The notes beneath the pieces are model-generated. The model was given only the letters and a program-made list of their open reading frames with translations, was not told the DNA's origin and did no database searches. Positions 35,726 to 44,977 of a stretch of DNA of 64,000 bases are shown here, piece by piece. This DNA comes from Cohnella nanjingensis. Lineage in GTDB: Bacteria > Bacillota > Bacilli > Paenibacillales > Paenibacillaceae. The position numbers and the translations under genes are program-made. The stretch spans positions 211,371 through 275,370 of the forward strand of contig NZ_JACJVP010000006.1 in NCBI RefSeq assembly GCF_014212125.1, given 5' to 3'. How positions within the stretch are numbered: the first letter of the stretch is position 1; each line of letters starts with the position of its first letter.

Positions 35726-37318
35726 TCAAGGCTTCAAGACAACAGTCGTATAAGGCGGGAGCGTCAGCTTCCCTTGGCGAAGGGAGGCCGCGGCGTCCGT
35801 CGATCGCGCGATCTTAGCGAACGCGTCGCCCGTCCCCTTCGGCGGGACGATCGTCACTTCCTGCTCCTTGCCGGAAAGGTTGTGCAGCACGAGGCGCTTG
35901 ACTTCTCCGGCAGCGCGCGTATACGCCATCACCGCGTCATTGCCGATCTCGTAGGAGCCGACCGTCCCTTTGCGGAGCGCCTCATCCTGCTTCCGCCACG
36001 AGATGAGCGTCCGGTAGCGGCTGAGCAGCGAGTCCTTGTCGCTCTCTTCCTGCTCGACCGAGACGGTGCCGTCGCCGCGATATTGCGATGCCTCCCAAGT
36101 CGTCTCGCCCGCCTTGCCGGGCTCGCGATTCCAGGGGAACGGCTCCCGGATGCGCTCGTCCGGCTTCAGCCCGCTCATGCCCAGCTCCTCGCCGTAGTAG
36201 ACGAAGGCGTTGCCCGGCAGCGTCAGCAGCATCGCGGCCGCCGTCTTGGCATGGTTGACGTTGCCGCCGACGGCGGACATGACCCGGTTCTGGTCATGGT
36301 TCGACAAGAAGAGCGCGTCGACGAACTTGCCGTCCGAAGACTTGGCGTAGTAGTCGTAGATCCGCGAGAGCGTGAAGCCGATATCCGCCGACCGCTCGGT
36401 ATCGGCCGCCCCGATCAGCTTGCCGGCCAGGTCGAAGTTGAACGCGGAATCGAAAGCATCCTTCAGATAAGGTCCGATCACCGCCGGTCCATCCCACACT
36501 TCGCCGACGAGATACGCCTTCGGGTTGACCTCGTTCAGTCCGCTGCGGAACTCCTGCCACCAGGCTTGGTTCTTCTGCTTCACGCCCGGGGTGTTGATCG
36601 TGGAGTTGAAGTCGCCGTAGATATGCTTGGCCGCATCCAGCCGGAACCCGTCAAAGCCTTGCTTCAGCCAGTATTGGCCGACGGCCGTCATCTCTTGGCG
36701 CACGGCGGGGTTGTCGAAGTTCAGGTCCGGCATGCCCTCCCAGAAAATGCCGAGATAGTCGTCTCCGTTCAGCGCATGCCACGGCGGCGCGCCGGCGGCG
36801 CCGTCGGCCGGGCTGCGTCCGCCGCGTTCGCTGGACCAGATGTACCAATCGCGGTAGGCGCTCGTCGGCCCTTTAGACGCATCTGCGAACCAGGGATGCT
36901 CGCTGCTCGTATGGTTGACGACCAGATCCATGATGACGCGGATTCCCCGCTTGTGCGCTTCCGCGAGGAGCCGCTTCAGATCGTCCGGCGTGCCGTAATC
37001 CTTGTTGATGCCGTAGTAGTCCGTCACGTCGTACCCGTGATAGCTCGGCGAGGGTTGAATCGGCATCAGCCAGATGCCGTCCGCGCCCAGCGATTTCACG
37101 TAATCCAGCTTCTGCGTGACGCCGTTCAGATCGCCGATCCCGTCGCCGTTGGAGTCCGCGAAGGAACGGACGAAGATCTCATAGTACACGTCGGAAGGTC
37201 CGGCAGCGTTCTTCTCGTCCTTCGCGCCGCCCGGCGTGCAGCCGGACAGCAGGACCGCTAGCGCCGATAGGACGGCCAAGCCCGTTCCGGCGCGCCTGCC
37301 GAGAGGCCGTCGCCTCAT
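35726..37318 (-). CDS. GH13 alpha-amylase lipoprotein
   Basis: This 530-residue enzyme cuts starch or maltodextrins outside the cell while anchored to the membrane. Its signal peptide ends in LLSGC (Cys28). GH13 regions are DLVVNH, GFRLDAAKH with the nucleophile Asp, LVGEVWDG with the acid Glu, and FLSNHDQNR. A C-terminal beta domain completes it. The ATG at 37318 overlaps the permease stop (ATGA), so it is the last gene of mdxEFG-amylase. The product feeds the importer encoded with it. No ribosome site was needed to choose the start, since coupling fits. Confidence 0.93.
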   Translation of the reverse strand: MRRRPLGRRAGTGLAVLSALAVLLSGCTPGGAKDEKNAAGPSDVYYEIFVRSFADSNGDGIGDLNGVTQKLDYVKSLGADGIWLMPIQPSPSYHGYDVTDYYGINKDYGTPDDLKRLLAEAHKRGIRVIMDLVVNHTSSEHPWFADASKGPTSAYRDWYIWSSERGGRSPADGAAGAPPWHALNGDDYLGIFWEGMPDLNFDNPAVRQEMTAVGQYWLKQGFDGFRLDAAKHIYGDFNSTINTPGVKQKNQAWWQEFRSGLNEVNPKAYLVGEVWDGPAVIGPYLKDAFDSAFNFDLAGKLIGAADTERSADIGFTLSRIYDYYAKSSDGKFVDALFLSNHDQNRVMSAVGGNVNHAKTAAAMLLTLPGNAFVYYGEELGMSGLKPDERIREPFPWNREPGKAGETTWEASQYRGDGTVSVEQEESDKDSLLSRYRTLISWRKQDEALRKGTVGSYEIGNDAVMAYTRAAGEVKRLVLHNLSGKEQEVTIVPPKGTGDAFAKIARSTDAAASLRQGKLTLPPYTTVVLKP

Positions 37319-38154
37319 CCCTTGCTGGCTCCCGAAGTGAGCCCTTCGACGATGAAGCGCTGCAGCAGCAGGTAGACGATCGTGATCGGCAACGCGACCA
37401 GCACGCACCCCGCGGCGAACATCGTGAAGTTCGCGGTGCGGAAGTTCGTCGCCAGATCCCACAGGCCGACGGCCACCGTCCACTGCTCGCGCGAGCGGAG
37501 CACGAGGCGCGCCAGGATGAAGTCGACCCACGGGCCTACGAATGTCGTAACCGCCATGTAGGTGAGGATCGGCTTGGCCAGCGGAATCATGATCTTGCCG
37601 AATACCGTCAGATGGCTGGCGCCGTCGATCCGGGCCGACTCCTCCAGGCTGCGGGGGATCGTATCGAAATACCCTTTGACGATAAACGTCGATAAGACCG
37701 GAGCTCCGCAGGAATAGACGATGATAAGCGCCAGATGCGTATTCAGCAGATCGAACTGGTACAGCAGCAAGAAGATCGAGATGAGGGCCATGAAGTTGGG
37801 GAACATTCCCAGGATGAGCAGCGTGGAAAGCCCTGCCTTGCGCCCCTTGAAGCGGAATCTGGAGAGCACGTACGCGACCATAGTCGTGGCCAACGTGCCG
37901 AACAGCATCGTGAAGATGCCGATCTTAAGCGTATTCCAATACCAACGGCCGAACACAAAGCTCTTGTCGGTGAACAAGGCCGAATAGTGCTCTCCCGTCC
38001 AGTTGGAAGGGAAGAAGGTCGGGCTGTAGATCGCGCCTCCCGGCCGGAACGAAGATACGAGAATCCACACGGTCGGATAGAGGACGGAGAGGCCTAGAAT
38101 CGCGAGCAATACGTAGCTGAAAAAGAGACGGATGCCCGTACCCGTTTTTCTCAT
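37315..38154 (-). CDS. mdxG: Maltodextrin ABC permease, MalG/MdxG type
   Basis: This 279-residue membrane protein is one half of the maltodextrin channel. It has six hydrophobic segments, the EAA loop RSLEESARIDGASHLTVF and the C terminus EGLTSGASKG. Its start overlaps the MdxF stop and its stop overlaps the amylase start (both ATGA), showing tight coupling. Substrate is inferred from the amylase, the glucoamylase and the LacI regulator nearby. Confidence 0.92.
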   Translation of the reverse strand: MRKTGTGIRLFFSYVLLAILGLSVLYPTVWILVSSFRPGGAIYSPTFFPSNWTGEHYSALFTDKSFVFGRWYWNTLKIGIFTMLFGTLATTMVAYVLSRFRFKGRKAGLSTLLILGMFPNFMALISIFLLLYQFDLLNTHLALIIVYSCGAPVLSTFIVKGYFDTIPRSLEESARIDGASHLTVFGKIMIPLAKPILTYMAVTTFVGPWVDFILARLVLRSREQWTVAVGLWDLATNFRTANFTMFAAGCVLVALPITIVYLLLQRFIVEGLTSGASKG

Positions 38155-39464
38155 TGCACCATATCCTCCTCTTTGAACGACTTCGTCCGCAAATAGCTGG
38201 CGATCGAGATGGACGCGATGATCAGGAACACGATAATGCCGATCGCGGAAGCGAAGTTGTATTTGTTATTGTCCAGGGTCAATTTGTAAAGCCAGGTGAC
38301 GAGCAAGTCGGTCTGGCCCGCGAATTGATAGTCCCCTGTCTTCGGATCGCCGCCCGTCAGCAAGTAAATGGCGTTGAAATTGTTGATATTGCCGGCGAAC
38401 TGCGTAATTAATACGGGCGCCGTCACGAAAAGCACGCGGGGGAGCGTGATGGTCCGGAATTTCTGGAAGGCGGTGGCGCCGTCAACCTCCGCGGCCTCGT
38501 ACAGGTCCTTAGGGATCGTCGTCAGTACGCCGAACATGAGCATCATCGTCACCGGAATCCCGAACCAGGCGTTAACGAGCACGACGGTGAACTTCGCCCA
38601 TTGGGGATCCGTCAGCCAGCCGATCTTCTCGATGCCGAGCATCCCGAGATACTGGTTGATCGGACCGAACTCGCCGTTGAAGAGGTTGTTCATGATCAAG
38701 GCGGAGCACAGCTGCGGGATGGCGAAAGGAACGATGAACAGCGTGCGCCAGAACTTCTTGAACCGGATGCCCGGCTGCTGCACCAGCATCGCCACCAGCA
38801 TGCCGCCCAGATAGGTCGTCACCGTCGCCAGCAACGCCCACTCCACCGTCCAGAGCAGGACGTGCCAGAAGGTGTAGCTCCAGGTTTTCAGCGTCAGAAG
38901 ATCCGTGAACGTTCGGAAGCCGACCCAGTCGACCAGGGCATTCGGAGGCACGAAGTTCGGCCCCGAGAAGTTCGTGAAGGCGATCAGAATCCCGAAGATG
39001 ATCGGCATGATCGTTAAGAACAGAATGCCGACGATCGGCACCGCCAGCATCGTAAACGGGAACGATCTGTCAAACAGGGCGCCGGCCGAACGGTAGAAGT
39101 TCACCGTCTGGCCTCCGTTCTCTCTCACCAGGCCGTTGCGGCGGGCGTCGATCACGGCTTGCACGTAGAACCACGCGAAGATCATGAACAAAATAAGAAT
39201 GATCAACCCCTGCACCAGCAAATGAATCGAGTGGTCGCCGGGCACCATTTTCGTGATCTTGCCCACTTTCTCCATGTGCTGCTTTTGCGTGCCCAGCGTC
39301 ACGATGCCCCATACGGCACGAGGCAAATGGTTGATGAAGTACCACAGGCCCAGCGCGTCGATCGCTAGGAACAGGACACCCTTGATGAATTGTCGATTGT
39401 ATAATTGCCCCAGTCCGGGAGCGATAAGCGACAGAACGGAAGCCGTCAGGCTCATACGGCGCAT
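38151..39464 (-). CDS. mdxF: Maltodextrin ABC permease, MalF/MdxF type
   Basis: This permease of about 437 residues has the extended N terminus of MdxF proteins (LIAPGLGQLYNRQF and two extra membrane segments) before the six-helix core. The EAA loop is LYEAAEVDGATAFQKF. The frame opens at a GTG at 39482, but I prefer the ATG at 39464, just after GGGGGAGG; another ATG lies three codons on. It sits 82 bases after the binding-protein gene. Confidence 0.9.
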   Translation of the reverse strand: MRRMSLTASVLSLIAPGLGQLYNRQFIKGVLFLAIDALGLWYFINHLPRAVWGIVTLGTQKQHMEKVGKITKMVPGDHSIHLLVQGLIILILFMIFAWFYVQAVIDARRNGLVRENGGQTVNFYRSAGALFDRSFPFTMLAVPIVGILFLTIMPIIFGILIAFTNFSGPNFVPPNALVDWVGFRTFTDLLTLKTWSYTFWHVLLWTVEWALLATVTTYLGGMLVAMLVQQPGIRFKKFWRTLFIVPFAIPQLCSALIMNNLFNGEFGPINQYLGMLGIEKIGWLTDPQWAKFTVVLVNAWFGIPVTMMLMFGVLTTIPKDLYEAAEVDGATAFQKFRTITLPRVLFVTAPVLITQFAGNINNFNAIYLLTGGDPKTGDYQFAGQTDLLVTWLYKLTLDNNKYNFASAIGIIVFLIIASISIASYLRTKSFKEEDMVQ

Positions 39465-39546
39465 CCCGCCTCCCCCTTTCACGGTCCTTGCAAAGCATCA
39501 TCCGCCGTCGGGACGGCGGATGACGTTATATAGGAACCCAGTAATT

Positions 39547-40875
39547 TTACTTGACTGCTTTGTTCGCTTCCTGGATTTGCTTCACAGCGTTATCCAGCGC
39601 CGCTTTCGGATCCGTTCCCTTATCCCAGATGTCGGCCATCGCCGCTTGGCCGGGACCCCATACGTTGCCCATCTCCGGAATGGCCGGCATCGGATAGGAG
39701 TTTTTGAACTGTTCGAGGATGCCGACGATCAGCGGGTCGGACGTGACGGTCGAATCCGATGCCGCTTCGTTGTTGGAAGGCAGGAAGCCCAATTCCTTGA
39801 AGTCGGCCAGTTGATTCTCTTTCGTCGACGCGAAGTGCGCGAACAAGCGGCCTGCGTTCGGGTATTTCGAGAAGGCGTTGACCGCGTAGCCTTTGACGCC
39901 GGAGAACGAGACGTTCGGCTTCCCGTCGATCGTCGGCAGCGGCGCGATCCCGAAGTTGACGCCGGCTTTCTTCAGATCCGCGATCGCCCATGGCCCGTTG
40001 ATATCCAGCGCCAGCTTATTGCTTGTGAACAAGCCTTTCTTGACGTCGAACGTCGCGTCGCCGGACTTCATCGGCAGGATGGACTTCAGTTGTTTATAGA
40101 CCGTTGCGCCTTTGACCGCGCCTTCGTTGTTCAGGCCGATGTCGGCCGCGTCGGAGCCGTTTTGGCCGAATACATAACCGCCTGGAGTCGCCAGGAAGGA
40201 GTATGCATAGTAGAAGTTGCTAATTTCCCACATCAAGGCGTATTTCTGATTTTTCGTATCGTTGAACGTTTTCGCGAATTCGATGATCTCGTCATACGAC
40301 TTCGGAGGATTCGGAATCAGGTCTTTGTTGTAGAACAGCGCGTACGTCTCGACGGAGCGAGGATAGCCGTAGAGCTCATCTTTGAACGTAAACGCCTTGA
40401 CGGACGCTTCGGAGTTCTCCGTCTTCGTATCGTCGGCGAAGTAGTCGTTCGGCAGCAGTAAGCCTGCGGCCACCGCTTTGCCGAGATTGTCGTGCGGGAA
40501 GATGACGACGTCCGCGCCGACGCCGGCAGGTCCGTCGTTCATCAGCTTGTTGATTTGGTCCGGTTCGTTGACCTCTTCGACCTTGACCGGTATGCCGTAT
40601 TTGTCGGTGAATGCCTTCGCGATCGTTTCCATGCGGGGACGGAACTCCTTGGACTCCCATACGATGAGGGAAGCGCCGTCTTCCGGTTTCAGTTCGTCAT
40701 CGGCGGATGCCGAGGCGGTCGCCGAAGCCGAAGCGGACGGGCTCGCTGCGCTGGCGGAGGGAGACGCGTTGTCTCCGCCGCTATTGCTGCCGTTGCCGCC
40801 GCAAGCGGCCAGGGCTGCGGCCATCAGCGACAGCGCGCTAATCATGGACAATGTTTTCTTGGTATTCACTTTCAT
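39547..40875 (-). CDS. mdxE: Maltodextrin-binding lipoprotein, MalE/MdxE type
   Basis: This 442-residue lipoprotein delivers maltodextrins to MdxFG. The signal peptide ends in LAAC (Cys25), followed by a Ser/Ala linker. MalE-like segments include KPEDGASLIVWESKEF, GPAGVGADVVIFPHD and IPEMGNVWGPGQAAM. The ATG at 40875 is only two bases from AGAGGGG; a GTG at 40869 has better spacing and may be the true start. Operator palindromes upstream imply control by the divergent LacI regulator. Confidence 0.92.
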   Translation of the reverse strand: MKVNTKKTLSMISALSLMAAALAACGGNGSNSGGDNASPSASAASPSASASATASASADDELKPEDGASLIVWESKEFRPRMETIAKAFTDKYGIPVKVEEVNEPDQINKLMNDGPAGVGADVVIFPHDNLGKAVAAGLLLPNDYFADDTKTENSEASVKAFTFKDELYGYPRSVETYALFYNKDLIPNPPKSYDEIIEFAKTFNDTKNQKYALMWEISNFYYAYSFLATPGGYVFGQNGSDAADIGLNNEGAVKGATVYKQLKSILPMKSGDATFDVKKGLFTSNKLALDINGPWAIADLKKAGVNFGIAPLPTIDGKPNVSFSGVKGYAVNAFSKYPNAGRLFAHFASTKENQLADFKELGFLPSNNEAASDSTVTSDPLIVGILEQFKNSYPMPAIPEMGNVWGPGQAAMADIWDKGTDPKAALDNAVKQIQEANKAVK

Positions 40876-40940
40876 GTCCCCTCTCTAATCGTGTACATGC
40901 GTGATCATCGCTTACATGCTTCAAGCATTCGTTCGACGAT

Positions 40941-40960
40941 TTGCGCAAACGTTTGAACAA
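40941..40960. promoter_or_regulatory. LacI-type operator O1 in the mdxE promoter region
   Basis: CAAACGTTTG is a perfect 10-bp palindrome with outer bases matching TTnnnCAAACGTTTGnnnAA. It lies 66 bases upstream of mdxE. Confidence 0.75.
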
Positions 40961-40987
40961 GCGCGAGCTCCCAGGGTAGGTTTTGAC

Positions 40988-41000
40988 GTTCAAACGTTGA
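40988..41000. promoter_or_regulatory. LacI-type operator O2, weaker
   Basis: GTTCAAACGTTGA shares the CAAACGTT core but has one poor half. It is 113 bases upstream of mdxE. Confidence 0.5.
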
Positions 41001-41060
41001 TTTCGAAAATGGAAGCGCTTCACGTCTCGCTCCTATACTATACACCATTTATTTCGTTTG

Positions 41061-41077
41061 TTAAAACGTTTGCACAA
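41061..41077. promoter_or_regulatory. LacI-type operator O3
   Basis: TTAAAACGTTTGCACAA has the AAACGTTT centre and the TTGCACAA side shared with O4 and with the site inside the GH15 gene. It lies midway between the divergent genes. Confidence 0.65.
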
Positions 41078-41287
41078 ACGGAATATGGAAAAGAAGACTT
41101 ACATAGCTTTGAATTACGCCGATTTTCGATCGATTGCTCACGTTTTCGCTCATACAGCGTTTTCGCTTCTACTATTAGAATTAGGGGATCCCTCATGCAA
41201 AATGTCGCGAACGAGATGCAACGCATGCACAAAGCGCCGGTTTACAATCCCTTTTGGTTCATGTAACATGAAGGCATACCAGGGTAG

Positions 41288-41304
41288 TTCAAACGGTTGC
41301 ACAA
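41288..41304. promoter_or_regulatory. LacI-type operator O4 before the regulator gene
   Basis: TTCAAACGGTTGCACAA ends 15 bases before the LacI-family start codon, a position suited to autorepression. Confidence 0.65.
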
Positions 41305-41319
41305 GCTGTGGAGGTCTAT

Positions 41320-42360
41320 ATGGCAGTCACGATCAAAGACGTCGCCAAAAAGGCGGGCGTCTCTCCTTCTACCGTATCCCGCGTCTTGTCGAACCATCCC
41401 CGGATCAGCCGGGAGACGACGCGCAAAGTCAAAGCCATCATGGAAGAGATGGGCTATCATTCGAATATGATGGCTCGCAGTCTCGTCTCCAACAAGACGT
41501 ATACGCTCGGTATGATTCTGCCCCGACCGGCGGAAGAATTATTCCAAAACCACTTTTTCGCGGAAAATATACGAGGGATTACGACCCAGGCCTCGCGCAA
41601 CGGATACGACATTCTGATGACGACCGGCCATTCCGAGCAAGAAGAATTGGCAGCGGTTACCCGGCTCGTCAAGGGCAAACGGGTCGACGGCGTCATCCTG
41701 CTGCAGTCCCGGCGCAACGACCCGATCATCGCATTCCTGAAAAACGAAGATTTCCCGTTCATCCTCATCGGACACTACGCCCAGGACGAAGACATCCTGT
41801 GCGTCGACAACGACAACGTCCAAGCCGCCTACGACGCGACGCAGCATCTGATCGCCCAAGGTCACGATCGCATCGGCTTCGTGAGCGGGCCGCCGAACCT
41901 GACGGTCTCCGTGGACCGCTTGGACGGATACCGGCGCGCGCTGGCCGATCACGGCCTGCCGATGCAGCCCGAATGGATCGTGGAAGGCGAGTTCCTGCAG
42001 GAGAGCGGCTACCGGGCGATGTCCTTCTTCATGAATCTGCCGGAGCGGCCGACCGCGCTCGTCGTCATCGACGACCTGGTCACCTTCGGCATCCTGCGGG
42101 GCCTGACGGAGCTCGGATTCCGCGTGCCGGACGACCTGAGCCTCGTCAGCTTCAACAACATCTCGCTGACCGAGCTGTCTACGCCTCCGCTGAGCAGCAT
42201 CGACATCGGCATTTATCAGCTCGGGTATATGGCTTCGCAGCTGTTGATCCGGCAAATTCAAGGCGACAAGCCGCAGCAGAGCCGCACCATCGTGCCGCAT
42301 CGCTTGATCGTGCGGGAGTCGTCCTTGAACCTTCATCGAAACGGAGCTGAACGCAAGTGA
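41320..42360 (+). CDS. LacI-family regulator of the maltodextrin locus, MalR-like
   Basis: This 346-residue repressor probably binds the CAAACGTTTG-type operators around it and releases them with maltose or maltodextrin. The N-terminal helix-turn-helix and hinge read VTIKDVAKKAGVSPSTVSRVL, then NHPRISRETTRKV. A periplasmic-binding-like effector domain follows (TYTLGMILPRP onward). I chose the ATG at 41320, behind GGAGG; an ATG four codons upstream has no site. Its stop overlaps the GTG of the glucoamylase gene by four bases. Confidence 0.93.
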   Translation: MAVTIKDVAKKAGVSPSTVSRVLSNHPRISRETTRKVKAIMEEMGYHSNMMARSLVSNKTYTLGMILPRPAEELFQNHFFAENIRGITTQASRNGYDILMTTGHSEQEELAAVTRLVKGKRVDGVILLQSRRNDPIIAFLKNEDFPFILIGHYAQDEDILCVDNDNVQAAYDATQHLIAQGHDRIGFVSGPPNLTVSVDRLDGYRRALADHGLPMQPEWIVEGEFLQESGYRAMSFFMNLPERPTALVVIDDLVTFGILRGLTELGFRVPDDLSLVSFNNISLTELSTPPLSSIDIGIYQLGYMASQLLIRQIQGDKPQQSRTIVPHRLIVRESSLNLHRNGAERK

Positions 42361-44357
42361 CTTCCTATCTGGAGAACAAGCCTTACCTCGTCGACGCCGT
42401 CATCGGCAACGGCCGCTTCCTCGCTTCGGCGCTGGACACGGGCCGTATCGTGCGCATCTGGTGGCCGCACGTCGACATCCCGCAGCATGCGGATACGCTG
42501 CGCGCCGGCCTGCGCCTCGCGGGCGAAGGCAACCGCACCTCTTGGTTCGACGGCAAGGAAGACGGCTGGCAGCATCGTTCCGGCTATCGGCCGCAGTCGA
42601 ACGTCTTCGCCGTCGAGGCGTCTTCCGACCGGCTGCCGCTCCAGGTCTCGTCGGCCTATTATGCCGTACCGGGCGAAGACGTTCTGGTGTTCGACCATGT
42701 CATCACGAACGCCGGCGCGACGCCGGCTTCCTTCTCGTTCGTCTTCTATTCCGCGATGCGGACGGCCGAGAGCCCGTATTACCATACGACGCAGTTCAAC
42801 GAAGGCGCGGACGCGATCGTCCACTTCCGCCACCGCTATTATTTTTCGGCCTCTAGTGCAAACGTATGCACAAAATTCCAGTCCGGTTTTGCGTGGGAGA
42901 ACGCCCAGACGGGCGAACTGAACGGCGACGGGATCCAGATGGCGACCGACGGCGCGATGGAGTGGACGTTCGCGGACGTCGCGCCTGGCGCGAGCGTTCG
43001 CGTTCCCGTTTATCTGACGGCAGGACATCGTCTGGAGGAGGCGCTCGGCGCGCTGGCCAAAGCCAAGGCGACGAGTCCCGACGTCTGGCTGGCGCAGACC
43101 GACCGCTACTGGGCGGACCATGTGGCCGCCGCGAACGCTTGCCCGATCGACCAGCCTGATCTGAAGGACCTGTACGAGCGCTCGGTGCTTATGATGAAGC
43201 TCATGTCGGACGAGGCGACGGGCAGCATCATCGCCGCGCCGGAGTTCGACGAGCGCTTCTCCCGATGCGGCGGCTATGCATACTGCTGGGGACGGGACGC
43301 GGCGTTCATCACGACCGCGCTCGACAAGGCGGGGCTCACGGACATGTCCACCCGCTTCTATGAATGGACGCTGACCGCGCAGGACCCGGACGGCTCCTGG
43401 CAGCAGCGCCATTACCACGACGGCTCGCTCGCGCCTTCGTGGGGTCTGCAGATCGACGAAGGCGCTTCGATCCTCTGGGGGATGTACCAGCATTACCTGG
43501 CATTGTCCCAAGACGCGCAAGCGCCCTTCCTGGGCTCCGTCTGGGAAGCCGTCCGAAAGGGCGCCGAGTATCTGCTGAGCTATAGGGACCCGGACAACGG
43601 ATTGCCGCTCGCGAGCCGCGATCTGTGGGAAGAACGGGAAGGCCAGCACACCTATTCGTCCGCGGCCGTCTATGCCGGCATGACTGCGGCGGCGAGCTTC
43701 TCCGTCCTGGCCGGAGAGCCTGCGCTGGCCGAGCGGCTGCGCCAAGCGGCGGACCGCATCGCCGAAGCGATCAAGACGCTGTGCTGGAACGAACAAGGCG
43801 GCGTCTTCTACCGGGGCGTGAACCTGACGGTGACGCCCGAAGCCTATGCCCGTGCCGCCGAGCAAGGTCTGGCGGTCTCTCAGCTCGCTCGATCCAAAGG
43901 CTATGTCCGCCATCGTCTCGCGCACGATCCGATCGTCGACGTCAGCCTGCTCGGCTGCGCGGTCCCGTTCGCGGTCGTGCCGCCTGATCACGATCAGGCG
44001 CTGCGCACGGCCGAAGCCGTCGAGCGCGCGCTGACCGTGCCCGGCGTGGGCGGCATCAAGCGCTACGAGAACGACGCCTACATCGGCGGCAACCCGTGGA
44101 TCTTGACGACGCTCTGGCTCGCGCAGTACCGCGCCGCCAACCGCCAGCTCGACGAGGCGCGCCGTCTGCTCGACTGGGCCGTCCGGCACCGCACGCCGTC
44201 CGGCCTGCTGCCGGAGCAGGTGGACCGTGAGACGGGCGCCGCCGCCTGGGTCGTGCCGCTCACCTGGTCGCACGCGATGTTCATTCTAACGGTGCATATG
44301 GTCGCTGAACTCGAAGCATCGGCGGGCACGTCCGCGGAAGCCTCCGCGACGCGCTAA
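42357..44357 (+). CDS. GH15 glucoamylase/glucodextranase-type enzyme
   Basis: This 666-residue cytoplasmic enzyme releases glucose from the ends of imported maltodextrins. The N-terminal beta domain (about 1-250, with WWPHVDIPQHADTL) precedes an (alpha/alpha)6 barrel with YCWGRDAAFI, DPDGSWQQRHYHDGS and GLQIDEGASILWG, where the acidic residues would be catalytic. HTYSSAAVYAG and PWILTTLWLAQY follow. No signal peptide is present. The start is a GTG overlapping the lacI stop. An operator-like palindrome lies inside the gene at 42856-42873. Confidence 0.92.
   Translation: MTSYLENKPYLVDAVIGNGRFLASALDTGRIVRIWWPHVDIPQHADTLRAGLRLAGEGNRTSWFDGKEDGWQHRSGYRPQSNVFAVEASSDRLPLQVSSAYYAVPGEDVLVFDHVITNAGATPASFSFVFYSAMRTAESPYYHTTQFNEGADAIVHFRHRYYFSASSANVCTKFQSGFAWENAQTGELNGDGIQMATDGAMEWTFADVAPGASVRVPVYLTAGHRLEEALGALAKAKATSPDVWLAQTDRYWADHVAAANACPIDQPDLKDLYERSVLMMKLMSDEATGSIIAAPEFDERFSRCGGYAYCWGRDAAFITTALDKAGLTDMSTRFYEWTLTAQDPDGSWQQRHYHDGSLAPSWGLQIDEGASILWGMYQHYLALSQDAQAPFLGSVWEAVRKGAEYLLSYRDPDNGLPLASRDLWEEREGQHTYSSAAVYAGMTAAASFSVLAGEPALAERLRQAADRIAEAIKTLCWNEQGGVFYRGVNLTVTPEAYARAAEQGLAVSQLARSKGYVRHRLAHDPIVDVSLLGCAVPFAVVPPDHDQALRTAEAVERALTVPGVGGIKRYENDAYIGGNPWILTTLWLAQYRAANRQLDEARRLLDWAVRHRTPSGLLPEQVDRETGAAAWVVPLTWSHAMFILTVHMVAELEASAGTSAEASATR
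42856..42873. promoter_or_regulatory. Operator-like palindrome inside the GH15 gene
   Basis: GTGCAAACGTATGCACAA matches the intergenic LacI-type sites in its CAAACG centre and TGCACAA side. It lies 500 bases into the coding region, in a locally less GC-rich stretch coding SSANVCTKF. Confidence 0.55.
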
Positions 44358-44378
44358 GCAGTGGGCTCAGCTACGGCA

Positions 44379-44888
44379 AAAATGCTCAATGAGACGTACT
44401 GAGTACGTCACTTGGGCACGGCTGAGGCGAAAATGCTCAAAGAGACGTGCTGAATACGTCACATGGGCTCAGTTGCGGCGAAGATGCTCAATGAGACGTA
44501 CTGAGTACGTCACTTGGGCACGGCTGAGGCGAAGATGCTCAAAGAGACGTACTGAGTACGTCACTTGGGCTCAGCTGCGGCGAAGATGCTCAAAGAGACG
44601 TACTGAGTACGTCACTTGGGCACGGCTGAGGTGAAACGCTCAAAGAGACGTACTGAGTACGTCACATGGGCACGGCTGAGGCGAAAATGCTCAAAGAGAC
44701 GTGCTGAATACGTCACATGGGCTCAACTGCGGCGAAGATGCTCAAAGAGACGTACTGAGTACGTCACATGGGCTCAGCTGCGGCGAAGATGCTTAATGAG
44801 ACGTACTGAGTTCGTCACTTGGGCTCAGCTGTGGCGAAGATGCTCAAAGAGACGTGCTGAGTACGTCACTTGGGCTCGGACGAGGCGA
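44379..44888. repeat. 51-bp tandem array, ten units
   Basis: Ten units with a period of 51 bp (one unit is a base short near 44630) begin 21 bases past the GH15 stop, with a partial unit before them. Most carry the 17-bp perfect palindrome GACGTACTGAGTACGTC. Two variants of the other half (GGGCACGGCTGAGG and GGGCTCAGCTGCGG) mix along the array. The one-base loss breaks any reading frame, so I do not read it as protein. Confidence 0.95.
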
Positions 44889-44977
44889 AGATCAGCTCAA
44901 GTTCAGCCTTCCGGGACTTCTTCTGCGCATCCCGTGTCCGCAGAGACTTGCATCTCCCTCCTGCGCTTGCGGGCGAT

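Noticed and set aside
34166..37261. Open frame of 1031 codons on the plus strand
   Set aside because: It is antisense to adeR and the amylase gene, Arg/Leu-rich, and matches no family; long shadows are expected at this GC content.
44379..44888. CRISPR array
   Set aside because: The intervals between palindromes are near-identical, not unique spacers.
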